A stretch of 64,000 bases of DNA from Gnetum montanum (lineage: Eukaryota; Streptophyta; Gnetopsida; Gnetales; Gnetaceae): assembly GCA_015680685.1 (NCBI GenBank), contig MNCI01008335.1, positions 495,486-559,485 on the forward strand. The letters run 5' to 3'. The position numbers were made by a program, and so were the translations under genes. Position 1 is the first letter of the stretch, and the number at the start of each line of letters is the position of its first letter. Positions 44,460-57,028 of this stretch are shown piece after piece. Under the pieces are notes generated by a model that was given only the letters and a program-made list of their open reading frames with translations, made no database searches and had not been told where the DNA came from.

Positions 44460-44972
44460 CTAATTTCTAAAAATCCTACTTATTCTGAGAAAAAAAATAA
44501 TGCCACCATTAGCAGAAAGCATTTTGGTACAAATATCTAAATTATAGATTGGATGCCACATGATATTGTACATAGCATTAAACTCCATGATGACATCCTT
44601 TAGTGATGCCACGTGATTAATAGGATTGATGTAGGCATCGAGTCCATTCAACATGTTGGCATTGTTGATGTCACTAGTTAGCTTATTCTATAGAACCATG
44701 GTCTACACCAAAACTTTGGTGTTGTTAGCATTGTTGGATTCATTAGTGCCCTTTTGCACTAGAATACATTGCTAGGTGTTGTCATTGTATAAAGCACATG
44801 CTATCCTAAATAGTCCAAAACTTCCACAATTTCAACAAATTCAATCTTCAACTGAAATGTGAAATCAACATCGTCCTCATCAAAATGTGGACTTGCCACC
44901 TCATAACCACTTAGACATAGATAAACTTTACTGCATCTCATGTAATCTTGGTATGTCATGTTGGAATTCTTG
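44460..44972 (-). pseudogene. Unrecognised coding-like remnant interrupted by ATH-B
   Basis: Minus-strand open pieces read NMTYQDYMRCSKVYLCLSG and FDEDDVDFTFQLKIEFVEI (44801-44972), and INPINHVASLKDVIMEF (44460-44654). The frame of the first piece runs on without a break across the ATH-B insertion into 57953-57985. It lies where the end of ATH-D would be, but I do not recognise the protein. Codons suggest an acidic, non-membrane product. Confidence 0.35.
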
Positions 44973-44977
44973 GGGAG
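44973..44977. repeat. Target-site duplication of ATH-B, left copy (GGGAG)
   Basis: GGGAG before TGATGAGTGG, repeated exactly at 57953-57957. Confidence 0.85.
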
Positions 44978-45850
44978 TGATGAGTGGTGAAGGGTAACCC
45001 TACACCCAATCATACAAATCATAGAGTGCTCATGTGCAATCTAGTCGAATTCCATGGACTCTCTAGTTTCTGGTGTGTTTGTCTTCTAGGAAGTGGATCT
45101 TGCCTTAAGGTTGTTCATTGTCTTCCTAATTACTCTTGTGAAGTATAAAGATATGATTAAGTGTAATCAAGGCATATTATTTTTATCATTTTTATGTTTT
45201 ATGGTTTTGATGCTAAAAGAGAGAGATGAAGTAATTTAATGACTAATTTAATCTAACTAACTAACTAGTCTCTAGCTAGTCCTAACATAAGCACTTGATC
45301 CCACTTTCCATACATGTCTTGAATCCATGTATCCACTACTGACTTACCAAGTGCTATGCTATTGGGTGCACCAAGCAATAATGCTACTGGGATTACCAAG
45401 CGCATATGTGTTTACACTTAAAGCGGTTGTACTTATGAACTTAATCTATTTAGCTTAATTGATCAAAGTATAATTTGGCTTAATTAATTAAATATTTAAT
45501 AAAGATAATGAATGCATAAATAAAGCATTTAAATTATCCAGAATGCTGCAAGATTTATCAAGAAGCTCATCTTTATTTCCATACCCACTTGTGTGGTTCA
45601 AGTATCATAATGCTCGAATAAAGATCCATACACTCAATGACTCCTACTGTAAGCACTCATGGAAAATATTCTAACTTTTAAATACAAAATTTGTAAGCTC
45701 TTTTCTACTACTATGAATTTGATGCCCATAAACATGGTTGGGACCTTATATTTATAGTTTTTTCTCTAGGACTACGTCAACAAGGCCCCATCAATGTAGT
45801 AAATGCTATGTCAATGAGGGTCCATTGATGCAACACTTTGATGCTCATCC
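44978..45850 (-). repeat. ATH-B 3' LTR
   Basis: It begins TGATGAGTGGTGAAGGG and ends GCTCATCC on the plus strand (family end CTCATCA), 873 bp. Minus-strand TATA at about 45745-45757. The signature block with TACCAAGTGCTATGCTATTGG and GGGATTACCAAGCG is at 45345-45400. Its U3 array is shorter than in the 5' LTR. Confidence 0.88.
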
Positions 45851-45863
45851 TACCCCCATGATT
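45851..45863 (-). other. ATH-B polypurine tract
   Basis: The minus strand reads AATCATGGGGGTA next to the LTR, preceded by CTCAAGGATGAGTTTTCATTC as in ATH-C. Confidence 0.7.
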
Positions 45864-46049
45864 GAATGAAAACTCATCCTTGAGTTCTTTTAAAAAATTA
45901 TGAAGGTATGAGATTATTGATTGACTTTTAACAAAATAAAACAAACTGACTTGACAAAACTGAGTGCCGAATTGTGATGTTCATGACACAAAATTAAACA
46001 TCATAACATGACTACACAAAAAATAATTGGACAACACTTCCTTTGATGG

Positions 46050-48919
46050 CATGAAGGTAGTGTAGAATATTAAACAATCCTAGGTCATGGTGGCTCCTAA
46101 GGTTCTAAGTAACCTTCACCAAATTTAGGCACATGTGGTAGCTAAGGCGGTTATGCCTATCCTACTGTAGCTGCAACCTCTGGTGGAAGGCAAAAGGCAT
46201 CAAGTAATACCTTCATCTTCTCCTCTTTACTCTAAGGATCATTCATAGTCCATGTAGCATCACTAATGTTAGCTAGAATGGCTACATCCCATGGATAGGG
46301 CATTATTGAGAACATTTTCTTTACATTGATAAACTAGGCAGTGAACTATTATGTTTGATGTCGAATGCTCTTACTACATTTTGCAGCTCTTGGTAGTCAT
46401 TCATCCTCCTAGCCAAGTTCTTAGTAGTTGATTATTGATCCATGAATTATGCCTTGAGAACTTTGAGTTTGTCATTGGCCATTGCAAGCTTGTCCTTGGT
46501 GTCCTTATGGTGCTTGAACTCAACCTTGTATAGTAAGTATGAGTTGGACACCTATTTTTTGGGCTCAGACCATGGCTGTCCAATAATCAACATGGCCAAA
46601 TCTACATAACAGAGATTGGAAAGCTCCATGTATTCTGTTATCTCCTTGATTTGTAGCTTCTTCATGTGGATTTCTACTTTGTTATAGGTGTCAATCCCAT
46701 CAACAATGGGTTGCCATAACTCTTTTCCTTGTTGGAGTTATTGCAAGATCTCATTTACCTTTGGCTTCACCAATTGGATGTGCTCCTCATTTACTTCTTT
46801 TTGTAGGCTAACTTGCTCTCAATAATGATCCTTAACTCTCTCAAGATTAAGATCCTCCAATTTCCAAGTAGCTACCTCAATCACAGTTTTCTAGTGAAGG
46901 ACATAGACTTTTTCCATGGAATTATTTCTGTTTTCCACTACTAATTTCCTTAGTTCTATGTTTTCTCTAGCTAGTTGCTCCTACTATTGATGGATGAAAT
47001 CTATTAACTATTACTCATGTGCATTAACATTCTATAGGCAATGATTTTCCATGATCAATTAGAGATTCTGCTGGTGGGTCTAATCCAAGGCCTTCTGAAT
47101 CTTGTGCTAAGTGGCCTCTACCAAGGATCAATAGAATATTTTCCTTTCCATTACACCATCAACCCATTTTAGTTTGGTGTGAATTTTTTTCATAGCTTCA
47201 TCTCTTGTGAGTGCCAGGTTTAGAAATGTGGGATCAGTAATCTAGGCTCTTAGTTCAGCAACTTCCATAGCCAAGTATTCATTTCACTCCTTGGATGTTT
47301 TAAGTTGTCCCTCAAATATGATGTTTTTGCCCCTTGCCTTTAGCAGCTCTGACTGGGCTGTAGTGATAGTATCTAAAAGGTCAAAGACATTCAAAATTAG
47401 TTGCCTAGTTCCTACTAGTTAGTCCAATAATTCTTTATGTTCCATTACATTTATTCTACCACTTATGATTCCAATGAACATCTACACATCTTTGAGTAAA
47501 GTGATATTTGGTGCAGATGCCACAAGTGCATTGAGAGTCTTAGTAATATGATTAATAACCACTTCTACTATGGTCTCTTACCCTTGGTGCTACATCACCA
47601 ATACAATTTCCCCTTCACCCTCCTCCAAGCACACCGAGAAGGTTGCAACATTTCCAAATATTTCTAGGAGTGATTGTTATTCTATGAGAGATAATGTAAC
47701 CTTTATAGTGATCAAATTCAACCTTGTGGGCAGCTATGTTCTTTGGGCTAAGAAAATGGATCCACCCTCATCCATCAAGCTAATCATTCAAGCCACCTCA
47801 TTAAGGTGATTCATGGTTGGTCTATATGCGGATGGGTCCCCACCACTCATGCCTACTATTTACTCAAGATCTATTCTCTATATTCATGCACCCGTTGGGT
47901 GGTTGTAGTGATGTTTGACATCATTATATGAGTGGCAGGTGGAGGTGGTGGTCGTTGCTCCTCTTCATAAATTATAATTGTAGGTGTCTTATCCTTCATC
48001 ATTTTTACCCAGTTGGTAGTTAGAACAATTCTGACTATGTCGTTGGTGTAATAGACTATCCCTTCCCTTCGACAAAGTTTCCTGATGAGGTATGGAAAGG
48101 GGAGTTCCTTCCTTCCTTGTTCATTTTCTATAAACTACTTCTCCATCTTTAGATAGATCAGCTATGGAAGGTTGATTAAGAACCTTCCACTTAGAGTAGT
48201 GCATGCTTGGGCAGAGAAGATGGTGATTTTTCTTGGCCTCATCAGGGGATTAAGATGGAAGGCTATAATCTTATAATGGATCCTTTCTACCAGTGTGAGT
48301 GTGCCAAACTCCTTGTGGTCAACACCATTGCATCCATTCTTTCTTGATATTGGGATCCACCTACATTGGGATCTTAGTAATATTTTTTCCTATTTCTTGC
48401 AACCCAAGCACTATAATAATGGCTTGCACTAAGTAGGACACTAAGATGTCCTTGATCTTCACCATTCCTCTAGGGGTTGCCTATTATTCTAGAATAGGAA
48501 TGTCTCTCCCATGTACCACACCCTAGTGGAAGTGATAATGGCCACATGGGAGAGGCCTTTAGCTAGTTCTACACTTCTCTAAGTGCATGCTCTAGGAAAG
48601 GGTCAAAATTTAACTCTTGGAGCACCAATTTTTGAATCTTCCTTGATTTGATCTAATTTAGGCAAGCCTCCATTAAGGTCACCTAGAGATTTTCTGGTTG
48701 TGCCGGCACATCATCTCGATGGGAATGTTCTATTGTTGTTGCTACTAGTTCTAGAATTTGTGTAATAAATTCCACTTCTACCTCTTCCTTAAGAGGACCT
48801 ATGGCATGGGTTGCAAGTGGTTCTTCTTAGTGCTATTCTTGGCCTCTTTGTGTTCTGGACCATTTCTCTCTTGGTTGGGATGGTCCTACTTCTTGCATGT
48901 GCTTTCCTTTTGGTGCCAT
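46050..48919 (-). pseudogene. ATH-B late ORF (ORF X)
   Basis: It starts at the ATG at 48919 (MAPKGKHMQEVGPSQPREKW). Around 48310-48180 it has FGTLTLVERIHYKIIAFHLN and further on LPFPYLIRKLCRREGIVYY (about 48060-48110 on the plus strand), both shared with ATH-C and ATH-D. These resemble the end of the plant 'putative transposon protein' domain, where a FP-L-LCR-AGV block is usual. The remaining 2 kb is Lys/Glu/Gln/Leu-rich, with long coiled-coil-like parts. Many stops, most of them explainable as C-to-T changes. It replaces the env-like ORF described for some Athila elements, but no membrane segment was seen. Confidence 0.55.
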
Positions 48920-50589
48920 CTGTGGTCATAACACATCCATGGATTAGTAAATCTAATGTGTAACTTTAAAGTTTTGAGTAGCCTTTCTTGTTAGTTAGTT
49001 AGTTACACTTTGGTTAAGATTGGATCATGGCATATTGATTATTTTATTAATTATTTATTATAATTTTCACCAGATCTTGTTGGAAAGGTTTAACTCTTGT
49101 AATTTAGTGTTTAATAGTTGCTTTTTCAGTTAAATCTTTGTGGGAGTTAGAAAAAATTGTGAAAACTTTTTTGTCAAAAATGGTACATTTGTGGCCCCCA
49201 CAATGAAGAGCTTATCTCCAGTAGCTACAGGGTCAAAGAATGAAAAGATTTGGATAAACAATTTGTAAGTTATGGGCTCTGAAAAATTGAAAAAATCCTT
49301 TGGCATTTGTGAGAAAATGTAAAATTTTCCAAGTGGGGTTGTGCCTATTTATAGTATTTTTCCTTTATATCAATGGGGTTGTATATAACGGGCCAAATTT
49401 TGAAATTTAAATATCTCAAGAAATATAAGGAAATTTTCAATGAATTCATGGTCTATGGAATCCCAAAAAAGCTAAGAATATGATAAAATCATTGAAGAGG
49501 ATGTTTGAAAGCTCAAAAATTGAAAATTTTAATAGATAACATATTTAATGAATAAAATATGTAAAGAAGCACATGGGTTGATGTGGAAGATGGATATATG
49601 AAAGATTCTGGTTGCAAGAATGCCCAAGGATAAGGTTCTTAACAAGCCCAACCAATGGATATGAAAGTGGATCCTCCCCATGGAAGGCACATGCCATTTT
49701 TCCCCTTACATAACCTTAACCTAAGGAGTTTGTGGGCCCCATAGGTGACTAATGGTTAATGAAAGTTAAGAACCAAAACCTAGAAGATTCTACATAGGAA
49801 TTCAAATATGTTAGACCAAGACAAGGAATCAAGAACATGGACATCAGTAGTGACAGGAGTTATGGATAGCATAAATGGATGATGGAGAAGGTGAAATGGA
49901 ATTCCACATTGAGGTCATAAGAAGTCCCTTGTGGAGTTCATTTTTAAAATGACCAAACAAGATCCATCCTTAGACTAAACCAAAACTAACTTCTTTCAGT
50001 GACTTTGCATCATCACTCCAAGACCAATCCACCCCCTTGAGACACAAGAGTGCATCCAAAAAACAACCACCATTCCATAAAGAGCAAAAAAGAGAAGTAG
50101 GAAGTGGGAGAGGACCTTAGTTAGAGGGGACCTTCGAGCATGGGTGCATGTCTTTCTATTCCCATAACTAGTGCTTACAGCCTAGTTATTTGTCTAAGGG
50201 ATGTGCCTTGAATTCCCATCATGATTTTTTCATTTTTTTCCCTTTTGGATGGGAACCACACCATGCAAAGACTTTATTTAGCTTCCTATTAGTGGTTGGA
50301 ATGGAATAGTAAGAAGTCGATGAAAAACACTCAAGCACTCAAGTAGAAGAGTACAAAAAGTATTGAGTCTCCTTGAGGTCACACCCTATTCAAACCTTTG
50401 AATCCTTCACAATTCCAAAAATTACCAAGGTCATAGATTTATTAAAAGTTTCTTTAATGAAAGGGACCTCAAACTTCTAGAACAAGGAAAACCATAGAGC
50501 TTATGGATGGGTGAATGAAGTGGACTCATTGCTTATTCCATGAAAAAGAAACCATGATTGAGTCATTGGTACAAAAATTCAAAAATNGT
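48920..50589 (-). other. Non-coding leader of the ATH-B late ORF
   Basis: About 1.7 kb with no plausible frame. It has a minus-strand TATA box at 49342-49353. One ambiguous base (N) is at 50587. Confidence 0.55.
49342..49353 (-). promoter_or_regulatory. Internal TATA box before the ATH-B late ORF
   Basis: The minus strand reads ACTATAAATAGGC, about 425 bp before the late-ORF ATG. ATH-C has CTATAAATAGG in the corresponding place. ATH-D has a weaker CTTATAAAATAGC near 61915-61928. Confidence 0.45.
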
Positions 50590-50750
50590 TAAATGTACTA
50601 ATGATGATGTAGAATAGAAAAATGCTGTAAAAATAAGAAACAAAAATTTTCAAAGTCAAAAAGTTGTAAAATAAATAAATTACAAAATAAAAAACATGGA
50701 AAATAAAAAAATAGAAAAAATGAGGAGCCATATGGATGATTTAGCATGGA
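50590..50750 (-). promoter_or_regulatory. T-rich tract (ATH-B)
   Basis: Long A runs on the plus strand, that is a pyrimidine-rich tract on the element strand, directly after the conserved purine motif. Confidence 0.45.
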
Positions 50751-50751
50751 T

Positions 50752-50771
50752 GGCCATCTCCCCCATGACTA
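50752..50771 (-). promoter_or_regulatory. Conserved purine motif (ATH-B)
   Basis: The minus strand reads AGTCATGGGGGAGATGGCCA. It resembles a second, internal polypurine tract and is conserved in ATH-C and ATH-D. Confidence 0.45.
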
Positions 50772-51089
50772 AGTTACAAGGAGGAGATTTAAAAAATTGA
50801 GCATGGTTGTCCATCCGTTGAGGTAGTTGTTGCATTGGCTTACTTGGGCTCATGGAAAAGCTTTACTTGTTGGATGTTGACCAACTACCTTTTATTTGGG
50901 CTCTCAGGTTTGTATATGGTCATGACCCTAGAAGAAAATATTTTAACAATTATACAAGGTCCTTTCTGAGGTACATGTGTGGGATTCTACTAAAGAACCT
51001 TATCTCCCAATTGAAATTTTACTTTCCATATTCTAAGGTCATGTCGTTGTTTATTGAATGCCTTGTGCACTTCATTCAAGGAGAGGACC

Positions 51090-51900
51090 ACCAATCAATT
51101 TTTGTCTAGCACGTTTAGGTTGATCAATCTTTCTCTTTTTTCTAGGCTTTGATCACAATTTAGATCATAGGTTTTTGAAAGTGTATAGAGCTTAAATTGA
51201 ATCGAGAGCATTGGAAGTTTTCTGTACACTAACTTGTAGGAAGAATAGCCAATAGAGAGTTTCCATGTTGAGTGGTAGGCCCATAGGGCATTGTTGAGTT
51301 TTTTTCTCCAATATCTCCTATATTTACTTATGGTTCTTATTAGAATCTTTATAATCTTCATGTTAGTTACCTATATTTAATCATTAGCTTAGGAAGTGAT
51401 AATGTGTTGTTAATTTATGTTCAACTCCCAAGCATTGCATAAGTTTTCAAAAAGTAAAACCTGAAAATGAGTTCCATTGTCAGAAATCAATGCACATGGC
51501 ACACTAAACATGTTTACAACATTTTGTTATACAAATCTAATAGTGGTGGATGATGTACAATTGGTGACGACTACTACTTTTGCCCATTTTGTGTAATAGT
51601 TGACTACTATGATGATGTATGTCTTTCCATTAGACATGAGTGTGATGGAACCGATGAAGTTAATGCTCCTCCATATGTTAAAGGGCTCTAGTGGTTGGAT
51701 CCACTATTGAGGAGCCTCCATGCATGCAGTCATCCCACCATCTCGTTGGCAACATTTACAAGATCAGATAAATTGGTGGGTGTCCCTAAATATTATAGGT
51801 CAATAGTATCCTACCATCAGGATTTTTATGGCTATACATCTGCCTATGTAGTGGCCTCCACAAGGGCCTTCATGAGCATCGTGGAGAACATGTAGTTGAT
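51090..51900 (-). pseudogene. ATH-B integrase
   Basis: The zinc finger end is seen near 51700-51790 as GYY-PIIFRDTHQFI-SCKCCQRDGG, with stops in place of two Trp/Lys-type codons. The core end at 51361-51095 reads WRKKLNNALWAYHSTWK and GYSSYKLVYRK, matching the usual LNDALWAYRTAxK and GxSPYxLVYGK. The catalytic DNG and E parts between them are hard to follow because of decay. It would insert cDNA into the genome in an active element. Confidence 0.7.
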
Positions 51901-52249
51901 TTGCATCAGGGACATACTAATGAAATAGGCCATTAGTGCACACCTTGTAAAGGTGTCTATTGATTTCCATGAAGTATTTTTCTTAATGAATAAATTATTA
52001 CTTCTTTCTAATGTCCAGATGTTGTGGCATCTCTTGAGTGAGAAGGTAAAAGATAATGCCATCATACCATTTCAATTCAATGAGCACTTGGTCATTTATT
52101 GCTCTTATAAAGAAGAGTTTTTCTGGAAATTGATTAAACAGTGGACTCTCCTCCTCTTTATTATCCCATCTTAACTAAGGTGGTTAGAAATCACATTCTT
52201 AGTCCCTTTCAGATCTACAATTGTGAGATCAAATTCCTGTAAGATCACA

Positions 52250-52545
52250 AGTCACCATATGATACGAGGGCTCACCATCAACTTGTTCATTAGGAAGTGG
52301 ATGGTACTATGGTCTGTATGAACAAATACTTTATAATCAAGAACATAGTGCCTAAAATTTTCAAGAGCATACATCACTGCCATCAATTCTTTCTCAATTG
52401 TGGTGTAATTCAATTGTGCACCCATAATGCTTCGGCTCATGTAGTGGATGTAATATGGACATTTCTTATCATGCAAGTATGTAAGCATGGCTTCCAAGAC
52501 ATAATTAATGCATCTATCATTATATGAAATGGTTTGAACCAATTT
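52250..52545 (-). pseudogene. ATH-B RNase H
   Basis: MSRSIMGAQLNYTTIEKELM and ALENFRHYVLDYKVFVHTDH match the Ty3/gypsy RNase H core, with the Glu of EKEL and the Asp of TDH kept. It ends HFLMNKLMVSPRIIW, as usual before the integrase tether. Confidence 0.8.
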
Positions 52546-52559
52546 GGTACCTGTAGAAT

Positions 52560-53400
52560 TGGAGTTTCTATGAGTTTCTCCTTTAGTAATTGGAATGCAT
52601 GTTCACACTCCTTAGTTTAGATGAATGAAGCATATTTTTTCATAAGCTCAACCAATGGATTTACAATCTTAGAGAAATTCTCTATAAATTGCCAGTAGTA
52701 GCCAGTATGTACAAGGAATGATGAGACATCTTTAACTATCTCTGGTTGACATGTGATTCCTTGGATGACCCTTATCTTTTCAGGTTCTACCTCAATCCCT
52801 ATCTAAGTAATTCTATGCCCTAGTACTATACCTTCCTAGACCATTAAATGGCGATTCTACCAATTAAGCCTAAGGTTTTTTTGACACATCTTTTTAGAAC
52901 CTACTCAAGGTGGTCCAAGGCTTACTCAAATGTAGCCTCATAGGTAGAGAAGTCATCCATAAATACTTCTACCCCACTACCAATTTGATATTGGAAAATG
53001 CTAACAACTAGACATTGAAATGTTATAGGGACATTACATAGACCAAAAAACATCTTACAATATGCAAAAGTTCCCCAGGGACTCATGAATGTTGTCTTGA
53101 CTTGATCTTCTAGCATAATTTGGATTTTTTTATAGCCACTATAACCATCCAAGAAGCTAAAATAATAATGCCTAGAGATGATGTCCAACACTTGATTCAT
53201 AAATGACAATGGAAAATTATCTTTAAATGTTGCCATGTTCAATAGCTTGAAGTTGATGTAGACCCACCACTTGGCACCTTTCTTTGGCATAACTATGAGT
53301 GGACTAACCCACTCACTATTCATGATGGGATAGATGAACCCTGCCTTGAGGAGTTGTTCTATTTCCTCTTTGACGATATGCTTCAATTTGGGGTTCAGCT
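52560..53400 (-). pseudogene. ATH-B reverse transcriptase
   Basis: From the N-terminus: EEIEQLLKAGFIYPIMNSEW, VSPLIVMPKKG, then FSFLDGYSGYKKIQI with the first catalytic Asp, TFMSPWGTFAYCKMFFGLCN, PITFQCLVVSIF and VEVFMDDFS, which keeps the DD of the active site. Known Athila RTs read VFMDDFSV here. The open part is 154 codons long; the thumb region to 52560 is broken. Confidence 0.85.
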
Positions 53401-53899
53401 ATCTTTGTGGTTGCCTTCTTGGCTTCATGGACAAGTTGGTTTATATGTGATGCTAACATATCCTTGGATCGATTCTTGCTAGTTTGGGATATAACCAAGC
53501 AAATGTTGTTGGACATTTGTTGACAACCTACAACAACTTATGTTTTTGTTTAGGATCAAGATTTTCATTGATTATGACTAGCTTTCCATTATTTAAAAAT
53601 GCATACTTCATGCTAGCTAGTAGAGTTTTAACTCTAGGGGCTCTTGCTTAAAATTATTAGGGATTTCCAACTCTCCCCAACAGGTATCATCATCTTCATC
53701 ATCAGAGAGTTGGCAATGAACCTGCTTAAGTTCATCCATGCTTTTGACAAAGGTGCACGTCAGGCTCTTAGTAGGTTCCATGCATAATGTGCTGTTGTTA
53801 GAGTCAGTTGTTAGCCACTAGGTGCCCTCCTATTTTGTGGCTGTTGTGTACAAACATCTTTGGATATCTATTTCTTGTGCACATTGATTACATGTTGTA

Positions 53900-54260
53900 A
53901 TGAATACTCTTGATGGACCAGATCTTTTACAGGCAATTACACCTATTATTTTTGTATTGGGTACATGGAATACACTTCTTCTCTAAATGTCCAAATTCAT
54001 TTTCCTTTGATATTTCCAAGGAGAGCTTCCTTATGCTCATACATGCATCTATTGTGCTTAACCATGCCCTTCCCATAATTATGAGGAAGTCACCTTTGCA
54101 ATTTTCTACCTTAATCACTAGAAAATCAACAAGATAGGACCACCTACAAAATATGGTTACAATGTCCTCCACTAATCCCAAAGCAACAGTAATTAATTGA
54201 TCTACCAATTCTAAACAAATGTTACTCTTCTTGAGAGGCAGTAGGTTTTAGGCCTTGTAC
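53900..54260 (-). pseudogene. ATH-B aspartic protease
   Basis: The best block (53927-54208) reads ALGLVEDIV, SYLVDFLVIKVENCKGDF and LIIMGRAWLSTIDACM. This is the C-terminal half of a Ty3/gypsy protease with the (L/I)GR-WL motif. The catalytic D-S/T-G upstream (toward 54444) is not certain. Followed by a linker of about 500 bp to RT. Confidence 0.75.
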
Positions 54261-54449
54261 ATGTCATGGGAGATTTGATTGACATTGAAATGGGAATCAA
54301 GAAGAGCCTTGCATGGCTCAGTTCAACAATCTGCAAGTAAATCAGAGGACTTCTTGGGTTAGATCTTTTCATGGGAAGGTTTCCTACCTCAATCCAATTG
54401 AAAATAGCATGAGTTAGCATCACAGTGTGAATTTGAGGCGACATTTGAT

Positions 54450-56879
54450 TGAAGGGTACTTAAATGTATTTGATGTAGAGGATGAGGGTGTTGAAGATAT
54501 AGGGCAACTAGCCACATTAGGTTGTGAAGGTTTGGGAGGATTGTTGGATTGAAAAAATTGTTGTTTCCATGATCGATTATCTAAACCACTTGGCTAGAAA
54601 TTTGATTGTGAATGTATAGTCCTCATAGCATTTCATTATTGTGGCTATAGAGGATTTTTGCCCTACATGGAAGAGGTAACTAAGTTGAGGGAGGAGGGAT
54701 GTGTTTAGATAAATATGAAGGGTGGTAAGGATATGGGTTCTTACCTTGAGTAAATGATAAATGAGTTCAATGATACTCTGGAGGGTAATAGTGATTTTGA
54801 AATGATGCATGGCTAGCAAAACTTCTTGGAGAGATGGCTTATTGAACATAGTACCCGTATGGATCTAGTTGCCTATAAAGGTACTATTGCCTTGATGGTG
54901 GCATTACCCATGACTATGGTTGGTGCCACTATTGATATTATTCATATGGTTGTGGTGGAGCTCCACTTGGATAATAAGCTTGTTGTTGCTAGTGGAACTA
55001 CCTTGGATTACATTGAGGATAAGGCAATCATCTGGGTGCTTTCCTCCATGCTAGTCAAGGATTCAACTCATACATCCTAGAATCTTGTAAGTGTGATACC
55101 ACATGGCAACATCCCTTAGTATGTTCATATTAACAAATATCACAACCAATGTCATCATCAAATTTTATCTCCACAACTTCTTTTACTATAGTAGCTTTGC
55201 CCTTACCTCTTTGATAGGCATGTTTAGCTTCTTTTTGCCTCCTATAGTTATCATCACTATTTTGCTCTTTGGATTCTTTCATAATATTAATAGCAATTTG
55301 GAATTTTTCATCTAAAGAGTCCCATAATTTATCAGCCTTTGCCAAAATATCATAAATAGATTTTTGTATGGGCAAGGTTTTCTAGTTCACCACTTCATCA
55401 AGTGGTGACTCCTCCTCATCATAGAACTAAACCCCCCATTTGCTGATGGAAGGATCCCTATTATATTCTTTTGTACTTTTTCTTTTTTGCAACTCACCTT
55501 CTTCTTTTGCTATCTACTCTATTAGCCATTTTATTTGATGAGCTCTTAGTTTAGACAATCTCCCTTGGGCATAAATGCCAAGAGTTCTTTTGATTTCTAC
55601 TCTAAGCCCATTTATGATGTGGTAGTGTTGTTCCCTCTAAGAATAACCATGGCTAGGGCATCAATGTAAGAGAGAATAGTATCTGCCCATGGTAGCATTC
55701 AAGGATTCATGTGTTCCTTGTTTCTAGCCTTGGATTTACCTTCTCAGATTAGACACTTTGAAGTACATCTGATATTTATCATTGAATAGCTCTAGCATGG
55801 TACTTCATCTATGGATAGATTCTGGTTCTAAGGACTAGTACCAGCTTTTAGCTTCCTTGATAAATGTCCTAGGGAAGAGTTTCAATTTTTGCCAATCATT
55901 TTCAATGTTCTAAAAGGCATATGCATCATGGAAAGCTTGTAGATGTGTTTGCGGATCAAATTTATATCCCCCCTCAAATCTTGGGATATTATTCATATCT
56001 AAGTACTTGATTTGACTATCCTTCACATGCCTAGTTGGCATCTTAACTACCTCTACAATGTTAAGCATGCTTCAAGTTGTTAACAAAGTCTCATGATCAT
56101 CATGTTTTCATTGTCATTAATGTTGTCCTATATTACCCCTTTGATTATTATGGACATGGTGATTAGTATTATTGCCTGTATTCTCACCTCCATCATAGTT
56201 GTTCCTTCTGCAACATCTTTCAGAATTAGAAGAGGAAGAGGAAGCAAATGTAGATAAAGAGGGAAAAGAGGGAGAAGGACTACCTCCACCATGAAATCTA
56301 TCAATTTCCCCTTGGCTATCACAACCATGTTCATTAGATTTCCTAGCATTTTGATGCTTTTTTGATCCCTTTCTTTCACTACCATCTTTCCTTAAAACCT
56401 GAATTGTGAATTGTAGATTGTAGATTTAAGGTCACACCCTCATCACCAGTAACAAAGGATATAGAATCTTCATGATAAGAGTCCTCAAAGGTAGGACCCT
56501 CATTGTCATCTTAGTTTAGTAGGAACAAGGGATTAGTGAACCATTTCCCTTTAGCATTTTCATGATGCCTCTCTTAATGTCAATCTCTCCTATGTTGTGT
56601 GTCAATGGGATGGCAGTCTTGAGTGTCATAACCATTCACAACATATTGCTCTTGAAGATCATAGATGCCTAACTTCTTAAGAGTTTGAAGTAGCATCCTA
56701 GGAATAGATCGATCGAGGGGTAATATAATGTTTCCTTCCATATCATGCCATCACCGTTTCTCATCTTCATGTAGGATGAAGGTGAAATTAGGCACAAACA
56801 CATCTAGATGAGTATATATCACTTTCCACTTTTGTGGGACTAGCAATTTTGTATCATTTCACCTGTGAGAAGAAGACAT
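54450..56879 (-). pseudogene. ATH-B gag
   Basis: Starts at the ATG at 56879 (MSSSHR). The capsid part around 56000-55640 reads GGYKFDPQTHLQAFHDAYAF and LKLFPRTFIKEAKSWY, then LEPESIHR, typical of the plant retrotransposon gag fold. DEKFQIAINIMKESKEQNSD follows, and CDIC-YEHTKGCCHV near 55130 is the zinc-knuckle remnant. The C-terminal part is His/Asn/Pro-rich. Numerous stops. Confidence 0.75.
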
Positions 56880-57009
56880 TATGCAAACAATAAAATATCA
56901 ATGTGCTCTTGTAGTTATATTATTTGGGAATGATATTGACCTTGGGGTTCATCCAATGATATTAATAATATCCACTAAACCTAGATAGCACACGTTTTAA
57001 CAAACAGAG

Positions 57010-57027
57010 GCCCCAACAACAGCACCA
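57010..57027 (-). other. ATH-B primer binding site
   Basis: TGGTGCTGTTGTTGGGGCC on the minus strand, one base inside the LTR. It equals the tRNA-Asp type TGGCGCCGTTGCCGGGG except for four C-to-T changes, all at CpG or CHG positions. Confidence 0.8.
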
Positions 57028-57028
57028 A

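Noticed and set aside
45851-48919. Envelope gene in ATH-B
   Set aside because: The ORF is in the place of the env-like gene of some Athila elements, but no signal peptide, membrane segment or cleavage site could be seen in any copy.
50587-50587. N as a sign of a second assembly join
   Set aside because: No repeated flanks are seen around this N, so it is treated as a simple ambiguous base.
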